Below are positions 51,992-60,262 of a stretch of 64,000 nucleotides of DNA, piece after piece. Origin of the DNA: SB21 sp964415295. Lineage in GTDB: Bacteria; CLD3; SB21. The notes beneath the pieces were generated by a model. The model was not told the DNA's origin, searched no databases, and saw nothing but the letters and a program-made list of their open reading frames with translations. How positions within the stretch are numbered: position 1 is the first letter of the stretch; the number at the start of each line of letters is the position of its first letter. Location of the stretch: contig CAYPYN010000004.1 of NCBI GenBank assembly GCA_964415295.1, positions 124,001 to 188,000 of the forward strand, read 5' to 3'. Position numbers and translations under genes: made by a program.

Positions 51992-54030
51992 CCCTTCAGA
52001 CCCCTGATAGTAAGTTCACAGAATCCGGCTCCAAAATTAATGACCTTCCACTCATTACGCTCGTTGGTCAGCCTAATTCCGGCAAGACCACTCTCTTCAA
52101 TATACTCACCGGTTCCAACTTTGAAACGGCTAATTATGCCGGCAGCACGGTCGAATTCTCTGTGGGAAATTTCGATCCTGAATGGGACTTTGATGCGCGC
52201 ATCATAGATTCACCCGGCATTACCAGCATCTATCCGGACTCTCCCGATGAAGAGACTACCATTGACGCTCTGTTTGACCACCCCGTCTACCGACTGCCCG
52301 ATATCATCATCATCACCGCGGATGTATCCCAATTGTCGCGGCAGCTTTATCTGGTAAAGCAAATGTCAGACTGCGGCTTCCATATCATTATTGCGTTGAC
52401 GATGAATGACCTATTGGAAAAGAGGGGTATGACCGTCTCTGTCCAAAAAATGGAAGAGATGCTTTTTTGTCCTGTTGTAAGGATCAACGGTAGAACGCAC
52501 GAAGGAATTGGTGAACTGGTAACGCGTTGCCGGCAACTCTACGAATATCTGATCATTGAGAACAAAGAACATTCGGTGCGACGCCCTACAGAGAGAAATG
52601 AAAAAGCGGTTCTCGATCTCTATGCCTACACTGAAAAAGTAGAAAAACAAGTGGTAATTCCAACCGGAAAGACCATGGACATTCAGGCTATCAATAAAAG
52701 AGTCTTCAATACATCTCCTAACGGAGCTGATGTACATTCGCTTTGGCTCGATAGACTATTTCTACACCCATTTTGGGGTATGGTATTTTTTATTCTGTCA
52801 ATGAGCCTTGTTTTCACGTCTATCTTTTGGTTCGCTCAGCCTATGATGGACGGTATTAGTGAGCTGTTCGGACTCTTGGGAGAATGGACGACATCGGTTC
52901 TTCCGGAATCTTGGTTCACCGACTTGGTGTCTCAAGGGCTCATTGCCGGAGTTGGCATGGTCGCTACGTTCCTTCCGCAGATCGTCATTTTGTTTCTTTT
53001 CCTGGGTATCCTCGAAGACTCAGGTTATCTGGCCAGAGGCGCGATGTTAATCGACAAACCTTTATCCAAAATAGGGCTCAACGGCCGTTCATTCGTTCCA
53101 ATGCTTTCGGGTTTCGCCTGCGCCATTCCGGCCATTATGGCCGCGCGAACGATCGCCAATCGGCGTGAAAGATTACTGACCATATTCATCATACCGCTTA
53201 TGAGCTGCAGTGCGCGTTTGCCGGTATACGCCCTTCTCCTTGCGTTGGTAGTTCCAAAAGACCGGCCGTGGATCGCGGGACTGTCTCTCGGCTTGATCTA
53301 TCTGACCAGTCTTTTTATCGGAACATTGGCTGCCGGGATCATAAGCAAATGGGCCGGCAAAAAAGGCGTATCTTCCTTCATGCTCGAATTACCCGCTTAT
53401 CGAAAACCCATTGTACGATTCATTGTAAAAAGCACATACTATAAATCCATCCTCTATATCAAAAAAGCTGGGCTGACCATCGTCTTAAGCTCACTCGTCA
53501 TATGGGCCCTTACCTATTTTCCAAATGTCAATCCAGCCATAGATCCTGAACAGTCTAAGACCATGTCGTGGGACCAGATCCAGAAATGGAAAGAATCGGA
53601 AAGAACCAATACCAGTTATGCCGCACAACTAGGACAGGTGATTGAACCGGCGTTATTACCTCTGGGATGGGACTGGAGAATCGGGGTCGGGCTGATATCG
53701 GCATTTGCGGCAAGGGAAGTCTTTGTGAGCGCCATCGCGTTGTCGCTGAGGATTTCCGATTACGGCGATGATCTGCAGGATTCACTGGCCTCATCCATGC
53801 GTGAGGCAAAAATCGCCGGTACGGTTCGGCCCCTTTTTACCACATCTTCTACCGTCGGACTGATTGTGTTCTTTATGATTGCGATGCAATGCGTTTCTAC
53901 GCTTGCGGTTTCAAGGAAGGAGACCGGATCATGGAAGATACCCCTTATTCAGCAGGGCGTCTATTCTATCGCGGCTTACGCGGCCGCATTGGGGGTCGTG
54001 TATTTTCTTCGTGCCCTGGGTCTGCCGTGA
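51976..54030 (+). CDS. feoB: Ferrous iron transporter B
   Basis: GTP-dependent Fe(II) importer in the inner membrane. The G domain has G1 GQPNSGKTT, the switch NYAGSTVEF, and G3 DSPG; G4 reads TMND where the family has NMxD, so the base-contacting Asn is replaced by Thr. The membrane part has Gate motifs around SGFACAIPAIMAARTI and SCSARLPVYALLLAL, and ends with two helices. 684 residues, within the family range. Its stop is one base from the stop of the converging BFD gene, with no terminator. Confidence 0.94.
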   Translation: MYPHLTLQTPDSKFTESGSKINDLPLITLVGQPNSGKTTLFNILTGSNFETANYAGSTVEFSVGNFDPEWDFDARIIDSPGITSIYPDSPDEETTIDALFDHPVYRLPDIIIITADVSQLSRQLYLVKQMSDCGFHIIIALTMNDLLEKRGMTVSVQKMEEMLFCPVVRINGRTHEGIGELVTRCRQLYEYLIIENKEHSVRRPTERNEKAVLDLYAYTEKVEKQVVIPTGKTMDIQAINKRVFNTSPNGADVHSLWLDRLFLHPFWGMVFFILSMSLVFTSIFWFAQPMMDGISELFGLLGEWTTSVLPESWFTDLVSQGLIAGVGMVATFLPQIVILFLFLGILEDSGYLARGAMLIDKPLSKIGLNGRSFVPMLSGFACAIPAIMAARTIANRRERLLTIFIIPLMSCSARLPVYALLLALVVPKDRPWIAGLSLGLIYLTSLFIGTLAAGIISKWAGKKGVSSFMLELPAYRKPIVRFIVKSTYYKSILYIKKAGLTIVLSSLVIWALTYFPNVNPAIDPEQSKTMSWDQIQKWKESERTNTSYAAQLGQVIEPALLPLGWDWRIGVGLISAFAAREVFVSAIALSLRISDYGDDLQDSLASSMREAKIAGTVRPLFTTSSTVGLIVFFMIAMQCVSTLAVSRKETGSWKIPLIQQGVYSIAAYAAALGVVYFLRALGLP

Positions 54031-54031
54031 A

Positions 54032-54220
54032 TTACCATATGACCTCAAAAGAAGTTTCTCCCGTCTCGAGCATCTTTTTGACATACGGCCGGCACATCCC
54101 GCAAGACTCACCGAAAGTAACATAGCGCTGGATACAAGCAATGGTCTTGCAATGACGTTTTTCTGCAATTTCCTTCATTTTCTCAAATGTCACGTCGGCG
54201 CAAACGCATTTTGTTACCAT
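54032..54220 (-). CDS. BFD-like 2Fe-2S protein
   Basis: 62 residues with the four cysteine ligands of a BFD-type [2Fe-2S] domain: VTKCVCADVTF and the later CIQRYVTFGESCGMCRPYV (Cys at the start, and the CxxC near the end). Such domains pass electrons to bacterioferritin or sit in redox enzymes. The ATG at 54220 overlaps the adenosyltransferase stop as TGATG and follows GGGGAAAAC; an upstream ATG at 54235 would add 5 residues. It is the last gene of the B12 operon and converges with feoB. Confidence 0.85.
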   Translation of the reverse strand: MVTKCVCADVTFEKMKEIAEKRHCKTIACIQRYVTFGESCGMCRPYVKKMLETGETSFEVIW

Positions 54221-54765
54221 CAGTGTTTTCCCCATCTGATCTCTTCAAAACCCTTCTGGCGATTAACCCAACGGGCCAAAACGAACAGCAGGTCCGACAA
54301 CCGATTCAGATAAATCACCACATAGTCACCGATCTTTTCCTTCCTGGATAATCCTACGGCCAGACGCTCCGCACGACGGCAGACATTGCGCGCCAGATGT
54401 AAATGGGCCGCCGCCGCATGTCCCCCCGGAAGAATGAAATTGGTCAATTCCGGCAGAGCGGCATCCAATTCATCAATCCAGGATTCCAGTCTTTCGCAGT
54501 CGGCGGACTTCATTCTTACGATCAATGTGTTGTCTATGCCCAGGGGTGTGGCCAGGTCAGCGCCTAAATTAAAGAGATCGTTTTGAATCTCGTGCAGAAG
54601 ATCCTCTGTCTTGTCGTTATCGGCATAACAACGCGCCAGGCCAATCACGGCATTCAATTCATCAACCGTGCCGTACGCCTCAATACGAAGAGCGTCTTTG
54701 GAGACCCGTTCCCCGCCGAAAAGCCCGGTCGTTCCATCGTCTCCGGTCTTAGTGTAGATCTTCAT
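54220..54765 (-). CDS. pduO: PduO-type cob(I)alamin adenosyltransferase
   Basis: Converts cob(I)alamin and ATP to adenosylcobalamin. GDDGTTGLFGGERVSKD binds ATP; ARNVCRRAERLAV holds the conserved Arg pair; and VIYLNRLSDLLFVLARW is the corrin-side helix. 181 residues. It lies 5 bases behind the BtuG-like gene in the B12 operon. Confidence 0.95.
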   Translation of the reverse strand: MKIYTKTGDDGTTGLFGGERVSKDALRIEAYGTVDELNAVIGLARCYADNDKTEDLLHEIQNDLFNLGADLATPLGIDNTLIVRMKSADCERLESWIDELDAALPELTNFILPGGHAAAAHLHLARNVCRRAERLAVGLSRKEKIGDYVVIYLNRLSDLLFVLARWVNRQKGFEEIRWGKH

Positions 54766-54770
54766 ATGTT

Positions 54771-55829
54771 TTATTCCGGTTTAAAAATAATGGCGGCCGG
54801 TGAACGGCCAACTTTGAATTTTTGTCGAATTTGAAAAGTCCTGGAAAACCAGATGAGATCACCGTTTGATATATAATCCAATCCGTCGGCTGCAAAGAGC
54901 TCGCCTTCACCGAATGCCAAGGCATTGTAATTTCCGGATATTGAAGATACCAGACTTAGTTGTTCTACGTTATAAATACGGATCGGCCCGTTGGATGAGA
55001 CGATACATGCCAGCAGAGAGTCCCGCAGTGCTAATTTTACAGGTTTGATATTATTAAATTCGTCCAGTTTGGCTACGACCGACCCGCCGGCTCCATCGAT
55101 AACGGCAATATAACCGTTACTTCCGCTTCCCGAGCAGGCCACATAGATCCTATTTCTCACCGGGTCGGCAACGAGCGCCACAGGATTCTTGGTCAACATG
55201 ATGGTGTCCACCTCGTGAGATGTGAGATCAACAACGCTGATCACCGAGTCATTCATGTTTGGCGCATTGGATACGTACGCCTTACCGTTTAACACGGCTA
55301 TCTCGTCGGGGCGATGTTCCAGTTTAACAGAAAACTCTTCCTCATACGTACTGGCATCGACCACGACCATTATACTGTCAGTATAACCGGTAATCAGCAT
55401 CGTTCCGTTATAACCGGTAATGTTTCTCGGTGAACTTACAACATCTATGCTGGAAATGCTTTCATACGTACGGGTATTGATAACTTCGATTTTGTCGGAT
55501 CCGGTAACAGCCATAAAGCCAAGGGAATCTTTCACAAACATACTGTGGGCATGATCCCCCATTCGGCGTCCATTGACGGCGGCAAAAACGTCGTTGAAGG
55601 TTGTATCGGTCTCCACGGTGTCTAGAATGCTCAGGGAGGCGTTTCTGCTCCCAAAATTCCCTTCGCACACAATGAAGGCCTGCGACACCGACGGCAGGTC
55701 GACAACTTTGTCGGCGGAATCCGAACACGAGGTCAAAAAAGAAATCCAACATGCCGATAATATCAAACCGATGCGGCCTGTTGGATTTACTGCAAAGAAG
55801 AGTGGCATTATTTTATTTAGCAACCGCAT
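54771..55829 (-). CDS. BtuG-like surface lipoprotein with a YncE-type beta-propeller
   Basis: Signal with lipobox SFLTS-Cys35, then ~300 residues of propeller repeats: DKIEVINTRTYESISSIDV, GYTDSIMVVVDASTYEEE, NDSVISVVDLTSHEVDTIML, GYIAVIDGAGGSVVAKLD (landmarks of four blades). In Bacteroides, BtuG is a surface lipoprotein of this fold that catches B12 and hands it to BtuB, and its gene lies beside btuB. Here btuB is two genes upstream in the same riboswitch operon, so a BtuG role is a reasoned inference, not shown. The start ATG at 55829 overlaps the previous stop. Confidence 0.8.
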   Translation of the reverse strand: MRLLNKIMPLFFAVNPTGRIGLILSACWISFLTSCSDSADKVVDLPSVSQAFIVCEGNFGSRNASLSILDTVETDTTFNDVFAAVNGRRMGDHAHSMFVKDSLGFMAVTGSDKIEVINTRTYESISSIDVVSSPRNITGYNGTMLITGYTDSIMVVVDASTYEEEFSVKLEHRPDEIAVLNGKAYVSNAPNMNDSVISVVDLTSHEVDTIMLTKNPVALVADPVRNRIYVACSGSGSNGYIAVIDGAGGSVVAKLDEFNNIKPVKLALRDSLLACIVSSNGPIRIYNVEQLSLVSSISGNYNALAFGEGELFAADGLDYISNGDLIWFSRTFQIRQKFKVGRSPAAIIFKPE

Positions 55830-56373
55830 TGTCCGCTGCTTGGGATCCCATGGTCAGCCGGGCAACCGTTTCATACGCCGCCACAAAGATACTCACAAAG
55901 AACAGATCGCCGGCCAATGTGTTTTTGAAAAACGGAATGGCCATGACGTAACTTTGCATCAGTCCGTTGAGATCTTTGCTGTATTCGTTGAGCGTCAGCC
56001 ACGCGCCAAAATTGGTTATGATATAAAAAAGAACCGAAGAAAATAACGTACCTGACAGCACGGACGCAGCAAATACACCTTTGCGCTCCCTTTTAGAACC
56101 GATCCAGATTCCAATAAGTACAGACAGTGCGATGGATCCGTAGACGAACGGCATGTCAGTAAAACTGAATCCAAGAAAAACGTCCGCTATCAGCATAGAG
56201 GAAATCGGCAATACGAATGCCCATAGACGACCCAGATACATACCACCAAATATAGCAGAAGCTGAGACCGGCACAAAATTCCATGGATGCGGTAGTAAAC
56301 GGCAGAAGGCAATCAGGATAACAGCAAACACGGTTGGCCATATACCGGCCAGTGCTTCTTTCGATATTTTCAT
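55813..56373 (-). CDS. Probable B12 transport membrane protein, ECF S-component-like (DUF6580)
   Basis: 186 residues with five or six membrane helices, the first containing WPTVFAVILIAFCRLLPHPWNFVPVSASAIFGG (landmark at PHPWNFVPV). This resembles the S-components of energy-coupling factor transporters and the DUF6580 proteins found after cobalamin riboswitches. It is likely the inner-membrane part of cobalamin uptake; no BtuCDF is near. AGGAGTATTCCC precedes the ATG. A hairpin GAGATG/CATCTC lies at the end of btuB just before it, with no T run. Confidence 0.8.
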   Translation of the reverse strand: MKISKEALAGIWPTVFAVILIAFCRLLPHPWNFVPVSASAIFGGMYLGRLWAFVLPISSMLIADVFLGFSFTDMPFVYGSIALSVLIGIWIGSKRERKGVFAASVLSGTLFSSVLFYIITNFGAWLTLNEYSKDLNGLMQSYVMAIPFFKNTLAGDLFFVSIFVAAYETVARLTMGSQAADNAVAK

Positions 56374-56477
56374 GGGAATACTCCTGTTTGGTTTTATTTA
56401 TCAAAATATGAATTATAATCGCGCATGAATATAAAACATTAATCCTTTAGTGTCAATGCGAGATGCAGCCCTCCATC

Positions 56478-58643
56478 TCAAAGTTTATATGAAACATTCA
56501 GCAAGAGACCTCTTCCCCTGTTTCGAAATCCCCGGATTTCGGAAGTTCGCTCATTCAACAGGTTTTCGATCTTGACGGCGAGAAGCCAACGTTTGTCAAA
56601 CTCATAGTTGGCAGAAACATCCGCCGTCCAAAAAGACCGAAGCGGTGTATCGTTCAGTGCGCCGTATGGCCCCAATGTCTGGTCATAGAACACATCCCTG
56701 CGGGAGCCCGAATATTGTACCACGGCGGTCATTGAAAGGTTCTGCTTTATTGCATACGTCAAACCCGCATTGCCTGTACTGGGACGCCGAACCAATTTTG
56801 ACGTTTTGTTCTTCTGATCCAGGAACGCACCGTTAGCATAGACCTGCACACGATGACCTTGCGTTTGGTCTGCGTCTATCTTTTCAGGATCGTATCTCAG
56901 TTTCCCACGAACAAGTGTGGCATTTCCAAACATCGTAAGTTTGGAACCCATCCGGACACCGACAGAGGCTTCGATGCCTTTATTGATCTGATCACCAATA
57001 TTCAGATACGTATCGCCGCGGTAGTCGTCACGCATAAAATCCGTTCCGAGCAGATCGATCGGAATGTTTTCATCCCACAGATAGACGAAGTCGATGTAGT
57101 TTTTTACTTTCGTATAGAATATCGATGCGGAAATCCTGAGGTTTTGTCCGGTCCTTTTAAACCCCAATTCATAAGAAACGGAAGTTTCCGGCTTGAGACT
57201 CTTATTCCCTCTCTGGATATCGGAGGCATAATAAGTTTCTGGCGTAAACAGACGATACAAAGACGGCGCATTAAAGCCGGTTGCATAAGAAGCGAAGATC
57301 AATGAGCCCGGACGCACTTCATAAGAAGGATTGATGTCGTAGGTAAAATTGCTTCCATAAGAACTGTGATGATTGATTCGACCTCCTAAAGACAAGGCCC
57401 ACTTGTTCAACCCCTCATGGACGATTTTACCCGGCAGAGCGGAATGGATATAGGCATTGTAAATCACGGAATGAATGTCCAGCGTGTCGAGATCCGATGC
57501 GCTGGAATAGGGAAAAACCGGATCGGTATAGAGCAACAACGTGCCGGTCGTCATAGTTTCTTTATATCGCCCGGCCCCGACAACCCAATCGATTCCCAAC
57601 GAATTAAGATCGATCTGGATCTCCTGATTAGCCAGCGTTCCGCCGTACCGGCCCTCGAAATACGTGTGATTGGACAGACCATCAAGGATGTTAGAATCAT
57701 TGACGGCCTTGCGGTCCGTACTGGCGTATCCGCCAAGAAAATGCGCGCTCCATTGATCATTGAACCGGTAGGCCGCACCGTAACTCCATTGCCGCCTTTG
57801 AAAATTGATCGTATAATTCGGATCATCCATATAAGCGGCCTGGTCCAGGTCGCTATTCTGCCGAACGGTTTTGTAGGCTCCATATATGTCCCATTTCCCG
57901 GATCTATAACCGGCTTTGCCAACAAGGTCGAGTTTTCGGAATCCGTCATTATCAGGCTTGTTGCCGGCCGTAGATCTTGAAGTGTCAATAGATGCATTCA
58001 TACCATTAGCGGACGTGTGGAAGAATTCCGCGTTGGCATACCACCCGCCGGAAAAAGTATAATTAACCGAAGCGTTTTCACTCAATTCCGAAGTACCGCT
58101 CCCGAACGTGCCGGTCTGAACGGTCATAGTCCCGTTAAGCCCCGGCAAGCTGTTCTTCTTGGTGATAATATTGATGGCCCCTCCAATGGCCGAAGAACCG
58201 TACAACGTACTGTGCGAACCACGCACGATCTCTATGCGCTCTATATCGGTCAGCGACAATTCGGAGAGATCCAGGGCATTATCCACACTTGATGGATCCG
58301 ATAAACGCATACCGTCGATCATCACCAGCGTATGGTTGCTGTTGGCGCCCCTCATGAAGACATTGTGAATGGCTCCCGGAGTCTGTTTCGTACCGATCAT
58401 GTAGAGCCCCTCCCGGAGGCTGAGCAATTCTCCCACCGTACGGCAAGACGAATTCCTGATCTCCTTTTCCGTGATAACCGATACGCTCCTGCCGATATCT
58501 CCGGACTGAACTTCGGTACGCGTAGCCGTGACCACGAGCCCTTCCAGATAATAATGCTTCAGGCTGTCGATTTGCGCATGCAGAACCGATTGCATAAGAA
58601 TCACATAAATCATAACCATCGACCTCACGAACCCGTTCTTCAT
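56478..58643 (-). CDS. btuB: TonB-dependent cobalamin receptor BtuB
   Basis: Outer membrane B12 receptor. Signal peptide 1-23 (ending VLHAQ), TonB box region YYLEGLVVTATRTEV, plug with RGSHSTLYGSSAIGGAINI and a 22-strand barrel ending GRGLLLNVSYKL. 721 residues. The B12 assignment rests on the riboswitch before it and its neighbours. The ATG at 58643 follows AGAGGAG; the longer frame begins inside the terminator. Confidence 0.93.
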   Translation of the reverse strand: MKNGFVRSMVMIYVILMQSVLHAQIDSLKHYYLEGLVVTATRTEVQSGDIGRSVSVITEKEIRNSSCRTVGELLSLREGLYMIGTKQTPGAIHNVFMRGANSNHTLVMIDGMRLSDPSSVDNALDLSELSLTDIERIEIVRGSHSTLYGSSAIGGAINIITKKNSLPGLNGTMTVQTGTFGSGTSELSENASVNYTFSGGWYANAEFFHTSANGMNASIDTSRSTAGNKPDNDGFRKLDLVGKAGYRSGKWDIYGAYKTVRQNSDLDQAAYMDDPNYTINFQRRQWSYGAAYRFNDQWSAHFLGGYASTDRKAVNDSNILDGLSNHTYFEGRYGGTLANQEIQIDLNSLGIDWVVGAGRYKETMTTGTLLLYTDPVFPYSSASDLDTLDIHSVIYNAYIHSALPGKIVHEGLNKWALSLGGRINHHSSYGSNFTYDINPSYEVRPGSLIFASYATGFNAPSLYRLFTPETYYASDIQRGNKSLKPETSVSYELGFKRTGQNLRISASIFYTKVKNYIDFVYLWDENIPIDLLGTDFMRDDYRGDTYLNIGDQINKGIEASVGVRMGSKLTMFGNATLVRGKLRYDPEKIDADQTQGHRVQVYANGAFLDQKNKTSKLVRRPSTGNAGLTYAIKQNLSMTAVVQYSGSRRDVFYDQTLGPYGALNDTPLRSFWTADVSANYEFDKRWLLAVKIENLLNERTSEIRGFRNRGRGLLLNVSYKL

Positions 58644-58658
58644 CTTGACTCCTCTCAT

Positions 58659-58694
58659 CAAAAAAAAATCCTCATCCCAAAAAGGATGAGGATT
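58659..58694 (-). terminator. Terminator of the B12 riboswitch
   Basis: Minus strand AATCCTCATCC pairs with GGATGAGGATT around a 6-base loop and is followed by TTTTTTTTT. It lies between the B12-binding domain and the btuB Shine-Dalgarno, so ligand binding probably forms it and stops transcription. Confidence 0.9.
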
Positions 58695-58754
58695 AGAAAA
58701 AAAAGTAAAATACGTTAATTTGCTAACATCCGCCTTCCCTCGAGGACTGTTAAT

Positions 58755-58912
58755 AAGTTTAGGCAGGTCTCCTGACTCACGAGTTCCATCATTACCTTCC
58801 CGTAAGCCTTAGGCTTACAGTGGATTACCAAGCTCGTTCACAGTTGCGGGGCAGTTCACGATTTTAACGCGATTCCCTTTTCATCACGCCTTTGCGTGAC
58901 ACCTAAACCAAA
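58755..58912 (-). ncRNA. Cobalamin riboswitch
   Basis: Minus strand. The B12 box AGTCAGGAGACCTGCC lies at 58762-58777; upstream on the RNA come GAACTGCCCCGCAACTGT, the ACTGTAAGCC...GGGAAGG arm and the GTGTCACGCAAAGGCGTGAT element. All parts of the class I aptamer are in order. With the terminator at 58659-58694 it controls btuB and the four genes after it. No protein-coding gene lies in the 58644-58998 gap; the riboswitch, its terminator and its promoter account for most of it. Confidence 0.96.
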
Positions 58913-58942
58913 ATTCCAAAGAACATGTGCATGCACGAATGG

Positions 58943-58971
58943 ATACTAAGGCATTGCGGTTTGAAAGTCAA
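58943..58971 (-). promoter_or_regulatory. Promoter of the B12 operon
   Basis: Minus strand TTGACT (58966-58971), 17 bases, TAGTAT (58943-58948); the transcript would begin about 30 bases before the riboswitch core. Confidence 0.7.
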
Positions 58972-58998
58972 GGCCTATTTTCCTGCCGGCCGGTCTTG

Positions 58999-59463
58999 TC
59001 AAAGCATAGAAAATACGATAGGATCTTCCTGATCGGGGGGATACTCTTTTGGGGTCTGTATCGACCTGATCTCCATCTCCGACTTGGTGCGGTAAAGTCT
59101 TTTGACTACAGAAGCCAGAAAGACGATGTGGTCGTAATAGACGACATTATCCGCGCCCATTGCAAAATACTGAACGATCTTGTCGTAACTACAGTCAATG
59201 CTCACCATGATCAGCTTTGCATCGGGCAGGTTGAAGCGGACCGAAGAAATAATATCCAAGCCGTTCAGTTCGGTATTAGAGTCGTCCGATATGATAAGAT
59301 CGGGATGGAAGGAAAGCATTTTCTCAATGAAATCTTTCTTATTTGAAGCCGTCTGGCAGTTAATCGGTATGCCTGATTTCCTGATCTCGTGCTGTATCAA
59401 TTCCGATTCGCCCGGAATGTCTTCAAGTACAAGAATCTTATAGGCCGAGTTATCAGCCATCAT
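58999..59463 (-). CDS. Stand-alone receiver domain protein lacking the conserved lysine
   Basis: 154 residues: a CheY-type receiver with the acidic pair Glu14-Asp15, probable phospho-acceptor Asp60 (DLIISD), and Ser88, but Tyr110 stands where the family has Lys (GADNVVYYDH). A C-terminal tail of ~30 residues (from about 125) has no output domain. It may be an atypical or phosphorylation-independent receiver. It lies 137 bases downstream of the NarL-type regulator gene on the same strand; the gap holds no gene that I can support. Confidence 0.87.
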   Translation of the reverse strand: MMADNSAYKILVLEDIPGESELIQHEIRKSGIPINCQTASNKKDFIEKMLSFHPDLIISDDSNTELNGLDIISSVRFNLPDAKLIMVSIDCSYDKIVQYFAMGADNVVYYDHIVFLASVVKRLYRTKSEMEIRSIQTPKEYPPDQEDPIVFSML

Positions 59464-59600
59464 ACACCTTTCCGGTTGTTTTCTGATCGCAAGAACCGCA
59501 AACTCGGGCTCAATCTAATGAAAGACGCAGAGCGTGTCACCCCCATATAAGTGTAGTATTGGACCGGAAGGCAGGAAGGTAAATTACAGAAAATTAAGCG

Positions 59601-60230
59601 TCAAAGTGTATTTTTGAGATAACGGGAAATGATTTCCCCTTTGGAGTTGACTTGCAGTTTTTTGTAAATATTCTTGATATGGAACCGGACCGTTTCAATG
59701 GTAACGGACATGCCTGAGGCGATCATCTTGTAACTTAATCCATCCACCAGACCTTTCACGACCTCCTTTTCACGCTCCGTCAGTGATTCCGTGACCGTCT
59801 GCAACCTATCTCTCAGAAAGAACTCCGTAACTTTGCGGGCAATCTGAGGGGACATCGGTGCGCCCCCGCGGCTGAGCGTCAGGATATGGTCATTAATCTC
59901 CGAAAGAGGCGTATTCTTGAGCAGGTAACCGGTAGCGCCGGCACATAAGGATTTAAAAATCTTATCCGAATCATGGTAGACGGTAAGCATCATGATATCG
60001 ACGGCCGGATATTTTTCTTTGATGACTTTAATACCTTCGATGCCGGACATGCCGGGCAGCTCAATATCCATAAGCAGCACTTGAGGAACGGTGCCCGTTT
60101 CAAGGTCTTTCAGTAGGTCTTCCACGGAATCAAATGCCTGCCGGCACCTGACCTGATCCTGAATATTCAAATAGGATTGAATACCGTTTCTTATGTCTTT
60201 GTCATCTTCAACTATGGCAACATCTAACAC
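59601..60230 (-). CDS. NarL/FixJ-family response regulator
   Basis: Receiver with Glu8-Asp9-Asp10, phospho-acceptor Asp55, Thr83 and Lys105, then a LuxR-type helix-turn-helix (LTEREKEVVKGLVDGLSYKMIASGMSV and TVRFHIKNIYKKL, landmarks). 209 residues. The start is GTG, helped by GAGGAACC. It is surely the partner of the kinase 32 bases upstream (on the minus strand). Confidence 0.95.
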   Translation of the reverse strand: MLDVAIVEDDKDIRNGIQSYLNIQDQVRCRQAFDSVEDLLKDLETGTVPQVLLMDIELPGMSGIEGIKVIKEKYPAVDIMMLTVYHDSDKIFKSLCAGATGYLLKNTPLSEINDHILTLSRGGAPMSPQIARKVTEFFLRDRLQTVTESLTEREKEVVKGLVDGLSYKMIASGMSVTIETVRFHIKNIYKKLQVNSKGEIISRYLKNTL

Positions 60231-60262
60231 GTTTGGTTCCTCTTTCTTTGAAGCTCGGTTGA

